From Muraenolepis orangiensis (taxonomy: Eukaryota; Chordata; Actinopteri; Gadiformes; Muraenolepididae), in contig CM051007.1 of NCBI GenBank assembly GCA_027704905.1, forward strand, positions 27,172,634 to 27,236,633: 64,000 nucleotides of DNA, in the 5' to 3' direction. Below, one piece after another: positions 1-14,701 of the stretch (positions are counted from its first letter, which is position 1; every line of letters starts with the position of its first letter). The notes under the pieces were generated by a model, which saw only the letters and a program-made list of their open reading frames with translations, did no database searches and had not been told where the DNA came from. A program made the position numbers and the translations under genes.

Positions 1-10
1 CATACGTTGC

Positions 11-51
11 TTAGCGGAAGCCGATTGTTTCGACCAATCGGCTTCCGCTAA
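11..51 (-). other. Shortened version of the hairpin (copy A)
   Basis: An 8-base deletion relative to copy B removes the top of one arm. A perfect 17-bp stem (11-27 with 35-51) remains, with a 7-base loop. Confidence 0.8.
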
Positions 52-120
52 ACCGCGGCATCCTGAACAGAGGCCCTCGCAAACGGAAGCTACAAAAAAA
101 GGACCATAAAATCAACTATC

Positions 121-395
121 CTGCAGCATCCTCCCCCCTCCTTCTCCTCCTCCTCACCCCATCCTCCCTCCCCCCCTCCTCACCCCATCCTCCCTCCTCC
201 TCCTCCTCCCCATCCTCCCTCCCTCCTTCTCCTCCTCCCCCCTCCTTCTCCTCCTCCTCACCCCATCCTCCCTCCCCCCCTCCTCACCCCATCCTCCCTC
301 CTCCTCCTCCCTCCTCCTCACCCCCTCCTTCCCCTCCCCTCCTTCTCCTCCTCACCCCCTCCTCCTCCTCCTCCCCCTCCTCCCCACTGGTCAGA
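121..395 (+). repeat. CTCCTCC tract, copy A
   Basis: Pure pyrimidine CTCCTCC/CCCCATCCTCC repeats; the shorter counterpart in copy B is 19592-19735. Confidence 0.85.
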
Positions 396-1078
396 ATGCT
401 ACCATTAAGTTCTCCAACCCCCTCGTGGGTCACCAGGCCTACTCTAAAAAGTCACCATATATAAAAACTACACAACTGGCTTTGCTACCAACCTTTTGAA
501 AATGTAATCACCATAGTAACAAGGACGATAACAACAACAGCCACAACAACAACGACAACGACACCTAGAACAACAACATCCACGGTCATCTACCGATTCT
601 TTAAAAACCACGAAAGAGAGAGAGATCCACCAAAAAAAGCCTTATATTAAACTTTTACAAATCTGCTCCGTGTTGATTCGTATGTAGAAATGCATAAAAG
701 ATTGGCCGAGTTTTTAGAGTTACGCCCTCAGCCCCTCCCCCCCCTCCCCCCCTGGGTCAGCATCAGCGATGGGGAACCTCTCACACGCGCACACGCCTGA
801 CGCACACACACACACACACAGCCTCGCAATACAAGATGGCTAGCACCTTTATCGAAGGGGGGGAATAATGCAAAAAAATTGTTTTAAAAGTCCTCGTTTG
901 ACAGTGTATGAACATCACTTCTTCTTCATGGAGTTAGTAATCACGGCCGCAATGGCTTGAGGCCCCAATCGCACTCCGACAGCGCCATCCGGAGTCCACA
1001 TCTGGAGCCTACAGGTGAATTGATCCTAAACGCACACCCCGACTGCTGCTACATGTCGGGCCTGAGCAGACCTCCGGT

Positions 1079-1569
1079 GACCGCTCAGACCCCTTTACAA
1101 CCGCTCAGACCCCTTTACGACCGCTCAGACCCCTTTACAACCGCTCAGACCCCTTTACGACCGCTCAGACCCCTTTACAACCGCTCAGACCCCTTTACGA
1201 CCGCTCAGACCCCTTTACAACCGCTCAGACCCCTTTACGACCGCTCAGACCCCTTTACGACCGCTCAGACCCCTTTACGACCGCTCAGACCCCTTTACGA
1301 CCGCTCAGACCCCTTTACGACCGCTCAGACCCCTTTACGACCGCTCAGACCCCTTTACGACCGCTCAGACCCCTTTACGACCGCTCAGACCTTTACAACC
1401 GCTCAGACCCCTTTACGACCGCTCAGACCCCTTTACGACCGCTCAGACCCCTTTACAACCGCTCAGACCCCTTTACGACCGCTCAGACCCCTTTACGACC
1501 GCTCAGACCCCTTTACGACCGCTCAGACCCCTTTACGACCGCTCAGACCCCTTTACGACCGCTCAGACA
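1079..1569 (+). repeat. 20-bp minisatellite, copy A
   Basis: About 24 units of CCGCTCAGACCCCTTTACGA (GA or AA at the end), one shortened. The copy B equivalent at 20455-20704 has about 12. Confidence 0.95.
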
Positions 1570-1818
1570 CTATTTGCTGGGACGGCTTAGAAGAGGTTTT
1601 TTCGCTTAATAACTGACCTAGGACCACCGCCCAATACCGCCCCCTGGAGGGGGGAAAAAGATACACATCATCTGTCGATTAAAAGTTAGCTTGCTTTTCA
1701 TAGATTTAAATATAAGTTATATATGTCCTGTATTATGTGTGAATATAAAAACGTCAACATCTGAGGCCTTTACAGCAGTTTTCCCTTTATAACGCAGTGG
1801 CTTGCAATGACTGACAAC

Positions 1819-2089
1819 GCACACACACACACACGCAGGCACGCACACACACGCAGGCACGCACACACACACACAGGCACGCACACACGCAGGCACGCAC
1901 ACACACACGCAGGCACGCACACACACAGGCACGCACACACACACACAGGCACGCACACACGCAGGCACGCACACACGCAGGCACGCACACACACACACAG
2001 GCACGCAGGCACGCACACACACACGCAGGCACACACACACACACGCAGGCACGCACACACGCAGGCACGCACACACACAGCAAAATGAG
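1819..2089 (+). repeat. ACACGCAGGCACGC repeat, copy A
   Basis: Interrupted CA repeat with regular GCAGGCACGC inserts; the counterpart 20951-21056 in copy B is less than half as long. Confidence 0.9.
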
Positions 2090-3048
2090 TGGGGAGGGGG
2101 AGCAGTGGACTTGACCGTGGTCACCTCGCTTGTAGAAGACTAAAGAAAAGAAGCAGAAAAAGCCACGAAAAAAATAATATATGCATCATATATTTAGATA
2201 TTTATATATAGACATATTCTGAACGAAAATAAAAAACAAGAAATCAACTGCCCTTTGGGCCCCCTGTGGCCCCGCCCACTCCTCCCCCTCCCTCCCTCCC
2301 CCTCCCCCCCCTCCCCTTCTTCCCTCCCTCCCTCCCAGCCAAAGGAAAACTCAACCCAAGACCTTGTGAGGGAGTTGTGCCCCGCGGGCGTTGAGGTAAA
2401 GTGGAGTAACCGTCCTGTTGGAGCTGATTGGAGCTGCCATGGCAACACAGATTGTTTAGTTTTCCCGTTTGTTGGTTGGTTTGTTTGTTTGTGTTCCGAT
2501 TTTTTAGTTTTTTTTTTAGTTTTTCATTTTTTTTTCTTTGTTCGTTAGTTTTTTTTTTTTTTTTTTTTACAAATGAGAGGAGAATCCCCAACCCTCACAG
2601 GAACGGCTGGCTTTACCCAACGCAGATCAGGGGGGGCTGGTTGGTAGTTGGTTAAAAATCACGTGCTGATGGGGTTCCTCCGTGCCGGGAGTTTGCTGGT
2701 TGAAGAGGCGGCTCCATTCAGAACGCTTGTTGGTGATCGTTTCCTAAAGCCACACCCTCACCCCCTCCCTCCCTCCCTCCCTCCCTCCCCTACCCAGTGT
2801 GAACAGAAAGATGGCAGAGTTCAGCCCCGTCAGTGAAGACTCAACAAAAGACGGAGGGGGAGAGAGAGAGAGAGAGAGAGACATGGATAATCGACAGGGG
2901 AGGAACGAGGGAGAGAGAGAGAGTGTGATAGAGACAAGGTGCGTCCAAACAAGGGTGTGGAGGTAAGGTGGGAGGAGGAGGAGACACTGAGGAGACGGGG
3001 AGGAGGAGGAGAGGAGAGGAGGGGTAAGGAGCTGGTGTCCTGGGGGTC

Positions 3049-3178
3049 TCAGGCGAAGTACATGGTGTGCTGGGTGTCGTAGTGGATCTGGACCGCCTTG
3101 GCCAGCGCCAGGGGGTCTCGACCGTTACTCTGACCAGACACATGGCTGCCCTCCGCACTGTAGGGGGGGGAGAGAGAC

Positions 3179-3227
<49 letters not shown>

Positions 3228-3782
3228 GAGAGACAGAGACAGAGAGAGCGAGAGTGGAGCCAGGGTCAACCAACGACACAATCACTACTGTCAAAGAGCA
3301 GCCTGTATCCATACAGTGGACCCAAGCTAAGGGTCAACTGTATTTCCTATAAGAACTGTATTGGGGGGGGGGGGGGGGGTCATACAATACAGACCACTGA
3401 AGCACCTTGGAGAATGGCCTTACAGAGGAAGCAAGCAAGCTAGACCAGGACCCGACACGCGTACGAGGACCTGACACAAGGCGCTTATGGGGACCTGACA
3501 CGTTAACAGGGACCCAACACACTTGGGGGGGGGGGGGGGGACCAGACACACTAAGGGGGAGCAGGTCATCCCACGGTCTTACCTGTCGTGGTCTTTGTCC
3601 ACCAGGTGGTATCGTGCACGGAAGGCCACCAGCCGGGCGTAGTAGGCGGGGGCGGGGATGGACACGGAGCGGGTGCAGCGGACGTAGGTGTGGCACAGCT
3701 GGTAGGTGAGCAGCTGGAGCTCGTCCGCCGTGAAGCAGTTGTCGTCCCACAGAACGTGGTAGTGTGAGGGCCGGCTGGTACC
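3049..3782 (-). pseudogene. ago4: Second copy (A) of ago4 exons 18-19
   Basis: Two exons, 3583-3782 and 3049-3157, repeat the last two ago4 coding exons without a single base difference, including the polypyrimidine AG acceptors, the internal GTAAGA donor and the TGA stop. No upstream ago4 exons accompany them; homology stops at about 4133, inside the intron. They lie downstream of ago4 in the same orientation, so they could act as alternative terminal exons only if transcription ran 19 kb past copy B and through the MHC gene in antisense. Otherwise they are a silent fragment. An assembly artefact (retained haplotig) is possible. Confidence 0.85.
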
Positions 3783-4174
3783 CTGGGGGGGGGGGGAGAG
3801 AGGGAGGGGGAGAGAGGGCGACACTCAGGACTACGGCTAAAGGACAGAGCTTGCCTTCTGTGTTGTGGTGTTTTCGGTTTGTCCGAGCATTTAGCAAAAT
3901 GGTCAGATGTTTACAGTTGTAGCTACAGTTAAACAGTTAAAATACTGTAAATTGCAACTGACGGCTAATTCACCAACAAAAATTACTTTCCTGGATATTT
4001 TGCTGTATATTAAAATCAACAAGGTTTTAGTTGTTGGACAGAAAGACACGGGAGGAGAGACACAGAACGAGGGGAAGAGACCCTGGAGACAGACGGAGAC
4101 ATTTTGGTTTGCGTCTCTGTCCATTTCCCTCGTTTTTTAATTTTTTAATTTTTAATTTTGTTTGTGCGTGTGGT

Positions 4175-4222
4175 TTAGGAGGGGCGGCGCCCCATCGCCC
4201 CCTATGGGCCAGCCGCCATTGA
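4175..4222. mobile_element. hAT terminal fragment at the edge of duplicated copy A
   Basis: The GGGGCGGCGCCCC core, then CCCCTATGG and GCCGCCA, match the right end of the hAT-like element at 16500-16541. Only this end remains. It starts about 40 bp after homology between copies A and B stops. 4223-4735 shows no recognised feature. Confidence 0.55.
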
Positions 4223-4735
4223 CTTTCACCACTGTCGCAAACATATCCTTATGAACAAATGCAAATTATTTGTTTGTTTTCTTTTATTTTCAGTGAATAG
4301 TTGATGTGTCTTTATCATCACGTGTCTTAAATGAAACTGCTTTGGGTGCGACAATGCGCTGTTTAGTGAACAAACTTGTAAAAGCTCACATACTTTTGGT
4401 GGACTCAATAAAACTTTGTAGACTAATCCCTTAAAATCGCCTTTTATTTTAAAGTTTTGACAGTATCCAAGCGATCTTAAAGCTGGTAGTTTAACACTCC
4501 AACAACGATTTATTGATTATAAATACTTCGGAAATATTAATAGAACTCTGTTGTACTTGACTATGTTAAGGTGCCCGGTTATACTGCGTTTCTGTCTAAA
4601 TGCATAGTTTCTAGAGCCATGGTGAAGTCATAATGATGGTATTAGAGGTGGAATAATTCAGGTAGGACTGTGTAGGACATCACTGAAGGCGGGAAATGCA
4701 CGGCCCGCCACGGTAGGACAACAACAACAACAAAT

Positions 4736-4990
4736 CGTGAGGATTGAATCCTCTTTATTGGTCACATACATGAAGACATACAGTGAAATGTGTTCTCTGC
4801 ATTTAACCCATCCTAGTATTAGGAGCAGTGGGCAGCTATTCATACAGCGCCCGGGGAGCAGTTAGGGTTAGGGTCTTCCTCAAGGACACCTCGACAGTTT
4901 TTGCTAGGAGGAGCCGGGGATCGAACCAGCAACCTTCCGGTTGTGAGGCGACTGCTCTACCTCCTGAGCTAGACTGCCGCCCGAGGCAGA
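4736..4990 (-). mobile_element. tRNA-derived SINE, near full length
   Basis: Read on the minus strand it begins GGGCGGCAGTCTAGCTCAGG (box A type) and contains GGTTCGATCCC (box B), then a tRNA-unrelated body ending in ACCAATAAAGAGGATT. Related copies lie at 7036-7110, 24325-24575, 26060-26175, 31864-32110, 35925-36010, 54955-55110 and 56660-56770. Confidence 0.7.
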
Positions 4991-5089
4991 CCAATTGCAG
5001 TCCCTGGTCCTCCAGGTTGGGGGTTGGGCGTGGGGTTGACTTCCTCATCCCGGAAAAAAAGCACTAGTTACAGAAACACTGAGGAATGA

Positions 5090-5865
5090 AAGCATCAAAG
5101 ACGAAGGAAGGCGCCCTAGAAATGGGGATCATGACGCTTCCCAGTCAAACCCGCAAGGAAGCTGGGAAGTTGATACACCTTCTGACACCAAAGAAATCCA
5201 TATGTGCCACCATGTTCCAGGCTGGCAAGGCTGCTACCATTGTCAAATAAATGGTGCGCTACAATCTCTCTGTCCTGGGCCTGGGAGAAACAAGATGGAC
5301 ACAGTCGGGGGAGGTAAAGCTGCCCAGCGGGCAGTTATCTACTCTGGCCATGAAGAAGATGGAGCAAATCACACTGAGGGAGTAGCCATCGTGATGACTA
5401 AGGAGACCAGAAAGGCCCTGATCGCATGGGAACCCATCAGCTCTCGCCTCATTACTGCATCCTTCAGAACCAACAACAGGAGAGTGAAAGCCCACATAAT
5501 ACAGTGCTATGCACCTACCAACCATGCAGTTGATGATGTCAAGGCCAGGTTCTACGACGGCTTGAACCACCTACTTGGTAGGGTAGGAGCCAGAGACCTC
5601 CTTATCCTGATGGGTGACTTCAACGCATAGATTGGAGGACGGAATGAGGGCTACGAGGAAGTGATGGGGAAACATGGAGTGGCCAAAAGGAATGAGAATG
5701 GAGAGATGTTTGTTGAGACCTGTGTCAACAACAACCTGGTCATTGGAGGAAGTGTATTCCCTCACAAAACCATACATAAAACAACATGGGTGTCACCAGA
5801 CCATGTTACAGGAAACCAAATCCATCACATCTGTAACTGTAGGAAGTTCAGAAGGTTTATTGTAT
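5090..5865 (+). mobile_element. RTE-clade LINE: endonuclease domain, decayed
   Basis: Translation shows an apurinic endonuclease domain with LGLGETRWTQSGE, then (other frames) HIIQCYAPTNHAVDD, LLILMGDFNA and TWVSPDHVTGNQIHHI. The Asp of GDFN and the final HHI (family DHI) mark the active-site segments. Frameshifts, a stop after GDFNA and the changed DHI show it is dead. It continues after the heptamer array at 6940. Clade assignment is from motif resemblance only. Confidence 0.75.
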
Positions 5866-5974
5866 ATATCATTTATATTTTATGGTGTTTTTTTTAAGAT
5901 TTATACTGCGGGAGGGAATGGGGAGTAAGCGTTCCTATGGACTTTATGCCATGTTACAAATGGCATATCAAAAT

Positions 5975-6931
5975 CTTGTATCTTGTATCTTGTATCTTGT
6001 GTCTTGTGTCTTGTGTCTTGTATCTTGTATCTTGTATCTTGTGTCTTGTATCTTGTATCTTGTGTCTTGTATCTTGTGTCTTGTGTCTTGTATCTTGTGT
6101 CTTGTATCTTGTATCTTGTATCTTGTGTCTTGTATCTTGTATCTTGTGTCTTGTATCTTGTATCTTGTGTCTTGTATCTTGTATCTTGTGTCTTGTGTAT
6201 TGTGTCTTGTATCTTGTATCTTGTATTGTGTGTCTTGTATCTTGTATCTTGTGTCTTGTGTCTTGTATCTTGTATCTTGTATCTTGTGTCTTGTATCTTG
6301 TATCTTGTGTATTGTATCTTGTATCTTGTATCTTGTGTCTTGTATCTTGTATCTTGTATCTTGTATCTTGTGTCTTGTATCTTGTGTCTTGTATCTTGTG
6401 TCTTGTATCTTGTGTATTGTGTCTTGTATCTTGTATCTTGTGTCTTGTATCTTGTGTCTTGTATCTTGTGTCTTGTATCTTGTGTCTTGTGTCTTGTGTC
6501 TTGTATCTTGTGTCTTGTGTCTTGTATCTTGTATCTTGTATCTTGTGTCTTGTGTCTTGTGTCTTGTATCTTGTATCTTGTGTCTTGTGTCTTGTGTCTT
6601 GTATCTTGTGTCTTGTGTCTTGTGTCTTGTATCTTGTGTCTTGTATCTTGTGTCTTGTATCTTGTATCTTGTGTCTTGTATCTTGTATCTTGTGTCTTGT
6701 ATCTTGTGTCTTGTGTCTTGTATCTTGTATCTTGTGTCTTGTGTCTTGTGTCTTGTATCTTGTGTCTTGTATCTTGTATCTTGTGTCTTGTGTCTTGTAT
6801 CTTGTATCTTGTGTCTTGTATCTTGTGTCTTGTATCTTGTATCTTGTGTCTTGTATCTTGTATCTTGTATCTTGTGTCTTGTGTCTTGTATCTTGTATCT
6901 TGTATCTTGTATCTTGTATCTTGTGTCTTGT
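5975..6931 (+). repeat. Heptamer array of two unit types, about 136 units
   Basis: Nearly pure tandem CTTGTAT and CTTGTGT units in irregular order, with a few ATTGTGT variants. It sits inside the RTE LINE. All six frames stay open across most of it because 7 is prime to 3 and no unit junction makes a stop, so the long ORFs here are artefacts. Confidence 0.97.
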
Positions 6932-6939
6932 ATGCCATC

Positions 6940-7835
6940 ACAAAGAAACTGACGGGAAGATACACACAAAACAACAAACCAATTCTAGACAAGAATGGCA
7001 TAATGCTCTCAACTGTGGAAGAACAGCTAGAAAGTGCAGTGAAATGTGTTTTCTGCATTAACCCATCCTGGTATTAGGAGCAGTGGGCAGCTATTTATAC
7101 AGCGCCCAGGAAGAACACTTTCAATATGTTCTAAATAGGCCACCACCAGCAGAACCACCAAATATGCCCAACGCTGGGTTTCCACTAAATATCAAGTGTG
7201 AGAGACCAACAAAAGTTTAAATAAAGACTGCAATAAAGCAACAGAAGAGGTGGCCCTGATAATATTCCATCAGAAACCCTTAAAGCAGATTCAAATACAT
7301 CAAATACATTCTCTAGGTGTCTTTTCCTCTTCCCTGCCAAACAAGTCATTTACATCAACAACAGACATGCTCTACGACTTGTTTGGCAGGATTTGGGAAG
7401 AGGAAAAGACACCGAGAGAATGGGCAGAGGCAGTGGCGTAGCGGAGGCCCCCACCCCCACTGTAGGCTATCCTCTTAGATTTCGTAACGGGAACAGCGCC
7501 CTGCCCCCCCCCCCCCCCCCCCGTTGGACTTCACGATCGCGACAACACCGTACAACAGTGTACACATGAGTTCCTACTGACCTATACTGTTTACAAAAGA
7601 TGCCTGAAAAAATTTACATTTAAAAAAGTGGCCGCGATGTCTATCCCATGTCACTGTTATTGATTTAGGGAGGGGGCGGGGCCCCATGGTCCGACCTGCG
7701 GGGGAGCCCCCAAATATTGCGCAACGCCACTGGGCAGAGGAACACATTGTGAAACTCCCAAAGAACTACAGCGGGATTGCTGTTATTCGATGTGGACAAT
7801 GCTTTCTGTCCTGCACACAGTTTACATTTGACCGT
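6940..7835 (+). mobile_element. RTE-clade LINE: linker and start of reverse transcriptase, decayed
   Basis: Pieces readable in shifting frames: DKNGIMLSTVEEQLE, EEHFQYVLNRPPPAEPPN, CERPTK, LYDLFGRIWEEEKTPREWAE and, after the MITE, EHIVKLPKNYSGI. Order and spacing fit the region between endonuclease and reverse transcriptase. A SINE piece (7036-7110) and a MITE (7431-7732) interrupt it, and the catalytic RT core is missing. Confidence 0.7.
7431..7732. mobile_element. hAT-type MITE with perfect 8-bp target-site duplication
   Basis: Ends are CAGTGGCGTAGCG and CGCAACGCCACTG (inverted, one mismatch). GGCAGAGG flanks both sides (7423-7430 and 7733-7740), an exact 8-bp duplication as made by hAT transposases. 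It is 302 bp, noncoding, with a poly-C run at 7504-7522, and is inserted in the RTE LINE. Confidence 0.9.
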
Positions 7836-7952
7836 AATATATACCGTTAGTTTGTAACGCGTTAGTCCCAACACTGGTCGTCAGATACCGGAGTGGGAGT
7901 CTCGTCTCTGTTGCTTCTCTCATGAATGTTCTTCAAGAGTTCTTCTAGATCC

Positions 7953-11547
<3,595 letters not shown>

Positions 11548-11589
11548 CGACTAGCTGCTGAGTCAAATGTGTTTTTACTGCAGCTCTGC

Positions 11590-12694
11590 TGATTTTACTA
11601 TACAGCTCTGTTGACCTAGATACATCTAGCTCACTGGACTATACAGCTCTGTTGATCTAGATACATCTAGCTCACTGGACTATACAGCTCTGTTGATCTA
11701 GATACATCTAGCTCACTGGACTATACCGCTCTGTTGACCTAGATACATCTAGCTCACTGGACTATACAGCTCTGTTGGCCTAGATACATCTAGTGCACTG
11801 GACTATACAGCTCTGTTGACCTAGATACATCTAGCTCACTGGACTATACAGCTCTGTTGACCTAGATACATCTAGCTCACTGGACTATACAGCTCTGTTG
11901 ACCTAGATACATCTAGCTCACTGGACTATACAGCTCTGTTGACCTAGATACATCTAGCTCACTGGACTACACAGCTCTGTTGACCTAGATAAATCTAGCT
12001 CACTGGACTATACAGCTCTGTTGATCAGATACATCTAGCTCACTGGACTATACAGCTCTGTTGACCTAGATACATATAGGTCACTGGACTATACAGCTCT
12101 GTTGACCTAGATACATCTAGCTCACTGGACTATACAGCTCTGTTGACCTAGATACATCTAGCTCACTGGACTATACAGCTCTGTTGGCCTAGATACATCT
12201 AGTGCACTGGACTATACAGCTCTGTTGACCTAGATACATCTAGCTCACTGGACTATACAGCTCTGTTGACCTAGATACATCTAGCTCACTGGACTATACA
12301 GCTCTGTTGACCTAGATACATCTAGCTCACTGGACTATACAGCTCTGTTGACCTAGATACATCTAGCTCACTGGACTACACAGCTCTGTTGACCTAGATA
12401 AATCTAGCTCACTGGACTATACAGCTCTGTTGATCAGATACATCTAGCTCACTGGACTATACAGCTCTGTTGACCTAGATACATATAGGTCACTGGACTA
12501 TACAGCTCTGTTGACCTAGATACATCTAGCTCACTGGACTATACAGCTCTGTTGACCTAGATACATCTAGCTCACTGGACTATACAGCTCTGTTGACCTA
12601 GATACATCTAGCTCACTGGACTATACAGCTCTGTTGACCTAGATACATCTAGCTCACTGGACTATACAGCTCTGTTGACCTAGATACATCTAGC
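11590..12694 (+). repeat. 41-bp minisatellite with a 410-bp higher-order period
   Basis: About 27 units built around CTCACTGGACTATACAGCTC and GTTGACCTAGATACATCTAG. Variant units recur 410 bases apart (GTTGGCC at 11774 and 12184; GACTACACAG at 11965 and 12375; GTTGATCAGA at 12020 and 12430), showing that a block of ten units was duplicated. Confidence 0.93.
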
Positions 12695-12735
12695 CCAGTC
12701 ATGAATTCCCCTCCTCACATTCAGCTTCTTACCAG

Positions 12736-13446
12736 GTTCTGACACCAGCTCTTTGGACCCTGGGGAACAGAATCCAGCTCCTGAGGCCCAACCTCTCAAC
12801 ACAGAGTCAGTATTTGGTGACATCACAACATTTAAGAGGAGGGTGATCATATATTTTCAGTACATTACTGCCATATATTATCACAGAAATATATGCTCAG
12901 GATATCTTCACAGTTTTATATTTACAGTATATCATCACATTAATTTATTAAAATATTATCTTAACATCATCACAGTAATATATTAACAGTATTATCTTAA
13001 CATCATCACAGTAATATATTAACAGTATTATCTTAACATCATCACAGTAATATATTAACAGTATTATCTTAACATCATCACAGTAATATATTAACAGTAT
13101 TATCTTAGCCTCATCACAGTAATATATTAACAGTATTATCTTAACATCATCACAGTAATATATTAACAGTATTATCTTAACATCATCACAGTAATATATT
13201 AACAGTATTATCTTAGCCTCATCACAGTAATATATTAACAGTATTATCTTAACATCATCACAGTAATATATTAACAGTATTATCTTAACATCATCACAGT
13301 AATATATTAACAGTATTATCTTAACATCATCACAGTAATATAGTAACAGTATTATCTTAACATCATCACATTGATATCTTGACTCAGGCTAAATGTGTTC
13401 ATCCTGTCTTGTTCCTCCTTCCTGTTTAGGGTCAACTGAACCATGA
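12736..13446 (+). CDS. Alternative MHC class I cytoplasmic tail exons
   Basis: Exon 12736-12816 (acceptor TTCTTACCAG, donor GTGACA) and exon 13430-13446 (acceptor TGTTTAG) are phase-compatible with exon 5. Skipping the 11534 exon would give a tail beginning GSDTSSLDPGEQNPAPEA and ending VFGSTEP. No YxxF-type or acidic dileucine sorting motif is visible. A 41-bp array separates this from the short-tail exon and a 36-bp array splits the two tail exons. RNA is needed to tell which tail is used. Confidence 0.55.
12935..13372 (+). repeat. 36-bp A/T-rich minisatellite between MHC tail exons
   Basis: About twelve units containing CAGTAATATATTAACAG and TTAACATCAT. The TTAGCCTCAT variant recurs 108 bases apart (13104, 13212), so three units form a higher-order block. 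Confidence 0.93.
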
Positions 13447-13938
13447 AGACTCTTCTCCCGTTCAGCTCAAAGCAGCACAGAGTAGACTGCTGCTCATTTA
13501 CAATCATTACAAACAGCCTTGGGACTTCAGCTAACTTCACATGTTTGATCAATGACAATAACATTCCTATGTACTTTCATTTAGACATCAGTCATCAATC
13601 CGTACTTAAAGTGTAAATCAATGTCATCACTGTGTTTGTGATCGATTGGATGAAGTCACCGACTTACACCTCCAATCTGTCCCTTTGAAACCATGGCAAC
13701 ACCACCTCGCCTGTGGACGGCCATTTTGGTTTTGTTCCTGCGGCTTCACCTTGTAGTTTGAGTTATGTTATATTGTTTTATTATTACGTAGCGGCCCGGG
13801 GGGAGGCGTGGCCGCCATATAGCCTCACAGCCTTCTTTTATTCTATTGTTTTTATCTTATTTCATAACTGCTGTCTGTGGGGGGTTTTGCACATCAGATG
13901 TTCACCACTGCTTCTACTTGTGTAAAGCGTGAAGAGAC

Positions 13939-13944
13939 AATAAA
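13939..13944 (+). terminator. Polyadenylation signal for the MHC class I gene
   Basis: AATAAA follows the last candidate tail exon by about 500 bases of noncoding sequence (13447-13938), consistent with a 3' UTR. Confidence 0.55.
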
Positions 13945-13956
13945 CTGGACCTGACT

Positions 13957-14064
13957 TGTGGCGCGGGGGCACTGGGGCACTGGGGCGCGGGGGCACTGGG
14001 GGCTGTGGGGGCACGGGGGGCTGTGGGGGCACTGGGGCGCGGGGGCACTGGGGGCTGTGGGGAT
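13957..14064 (+). repeat. G-rich minisatellite
   Basis: Repeats of GGGGCACTGGGGCGC and GGGGGCTGTG. Runs of four or more G make quadruplex formation plausible. 14065-14701 is A/T-rich with (TA)n and no recognised gene. Confidence 0.8.
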
Positions 14065-14701
14065 TCAGGTGGTTTTCTTTTGTTCTGTTCTGTGGTGTGG
14101 CAGAACAGATTTGGGTTCATTAGTGTGTGTGTTATGTTTTGGTTATTGTGTTTGTGTGTGTGTACTCTACAGAAGGTCCAGTTGTGATAGACACGCTTCG
14201 CCACTGATATATAGATAGATAGATATATAGATCTCTATATCTATATATATATATATATCCATCTATATATATATATCTATATATATCTATATATAATTCT
14301 GCACATATCTCATACCTACTCTGTTATTTTATACCTGTTTTTATACCTAGTAGACTGTTTTTACATATTATTTAACCACTGTACATTATATATTACCAAT
14401 GCACTTAACTGAAACATTTGCACTCTGATAAGATGCCGAATTATTTCCGTTTCTCTGTTGCTGTGCAATGACAATACATTTGAATCTAATCGAATTAATG
14501 TTATATATGTATATATATATATATTCTTTGGAGTGTGATTTTCCCATTAAACTGCCCCAAAAAAATGATATAACGTAGTCATTCCATATACAATGATCTT
14601 TGATGATTAATGAATGTAGTCATTAAACAGATTTAAGCGTTAAATAAGTGTGGGAAGGTGTGCGTTTGTTGTGTTCGCCTGTTGTGAGACAGCCTCATCT
14701 G

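Larger units (their letters stand above)
1..4133 (-). repeat. Segmental duplication, copy A of the ago4 3' end
   Basis: Bases 1-4133 align collinearly with 19466-23060. Scattered noncoding substitutions exist (for example near 3299, 3846 and 3991). Most of the length difference comes from tandem arrays: the 20-bp minisatellite has about 24 units here and 12 in copy B. Homology reaches the left end of the window, so the true left edge is unseen. The right edge at about 4133 abuts a T/A-rich stretch and a hAT terminal fragment. Confidence 0.9.

Noticed and set aside
11..51. Transposon terminal inverted repeat
   Set aside because: The arms are adjacent with a loop of only 3-7 bases, and no target duplication or element body exists.
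957..1616. 219-codon ORF with DRSDPFTTAQTPL repeats
   Set aside because: Product of the 20-bp minisatellite, whose number of units differs between the duplicated copies; it lies antisense to the ago4 3' UTR.
5202..5630. Host nuclease gene (craniofacial development protein 2-like)
   Set aside because: The endonuclease motifs sit in shifting frames followed by LINE linker and RT fragments, so it is a dead retrotransposon.
5882..7077. Long ORFs of 330-385 codons on both strands (LVSCILY- or KIQDTRYK-type proteins)
   Set aside because: All derive from the 7-bp array, which lacks stops in every frame. No start context, domain or splice structure supports a protein.
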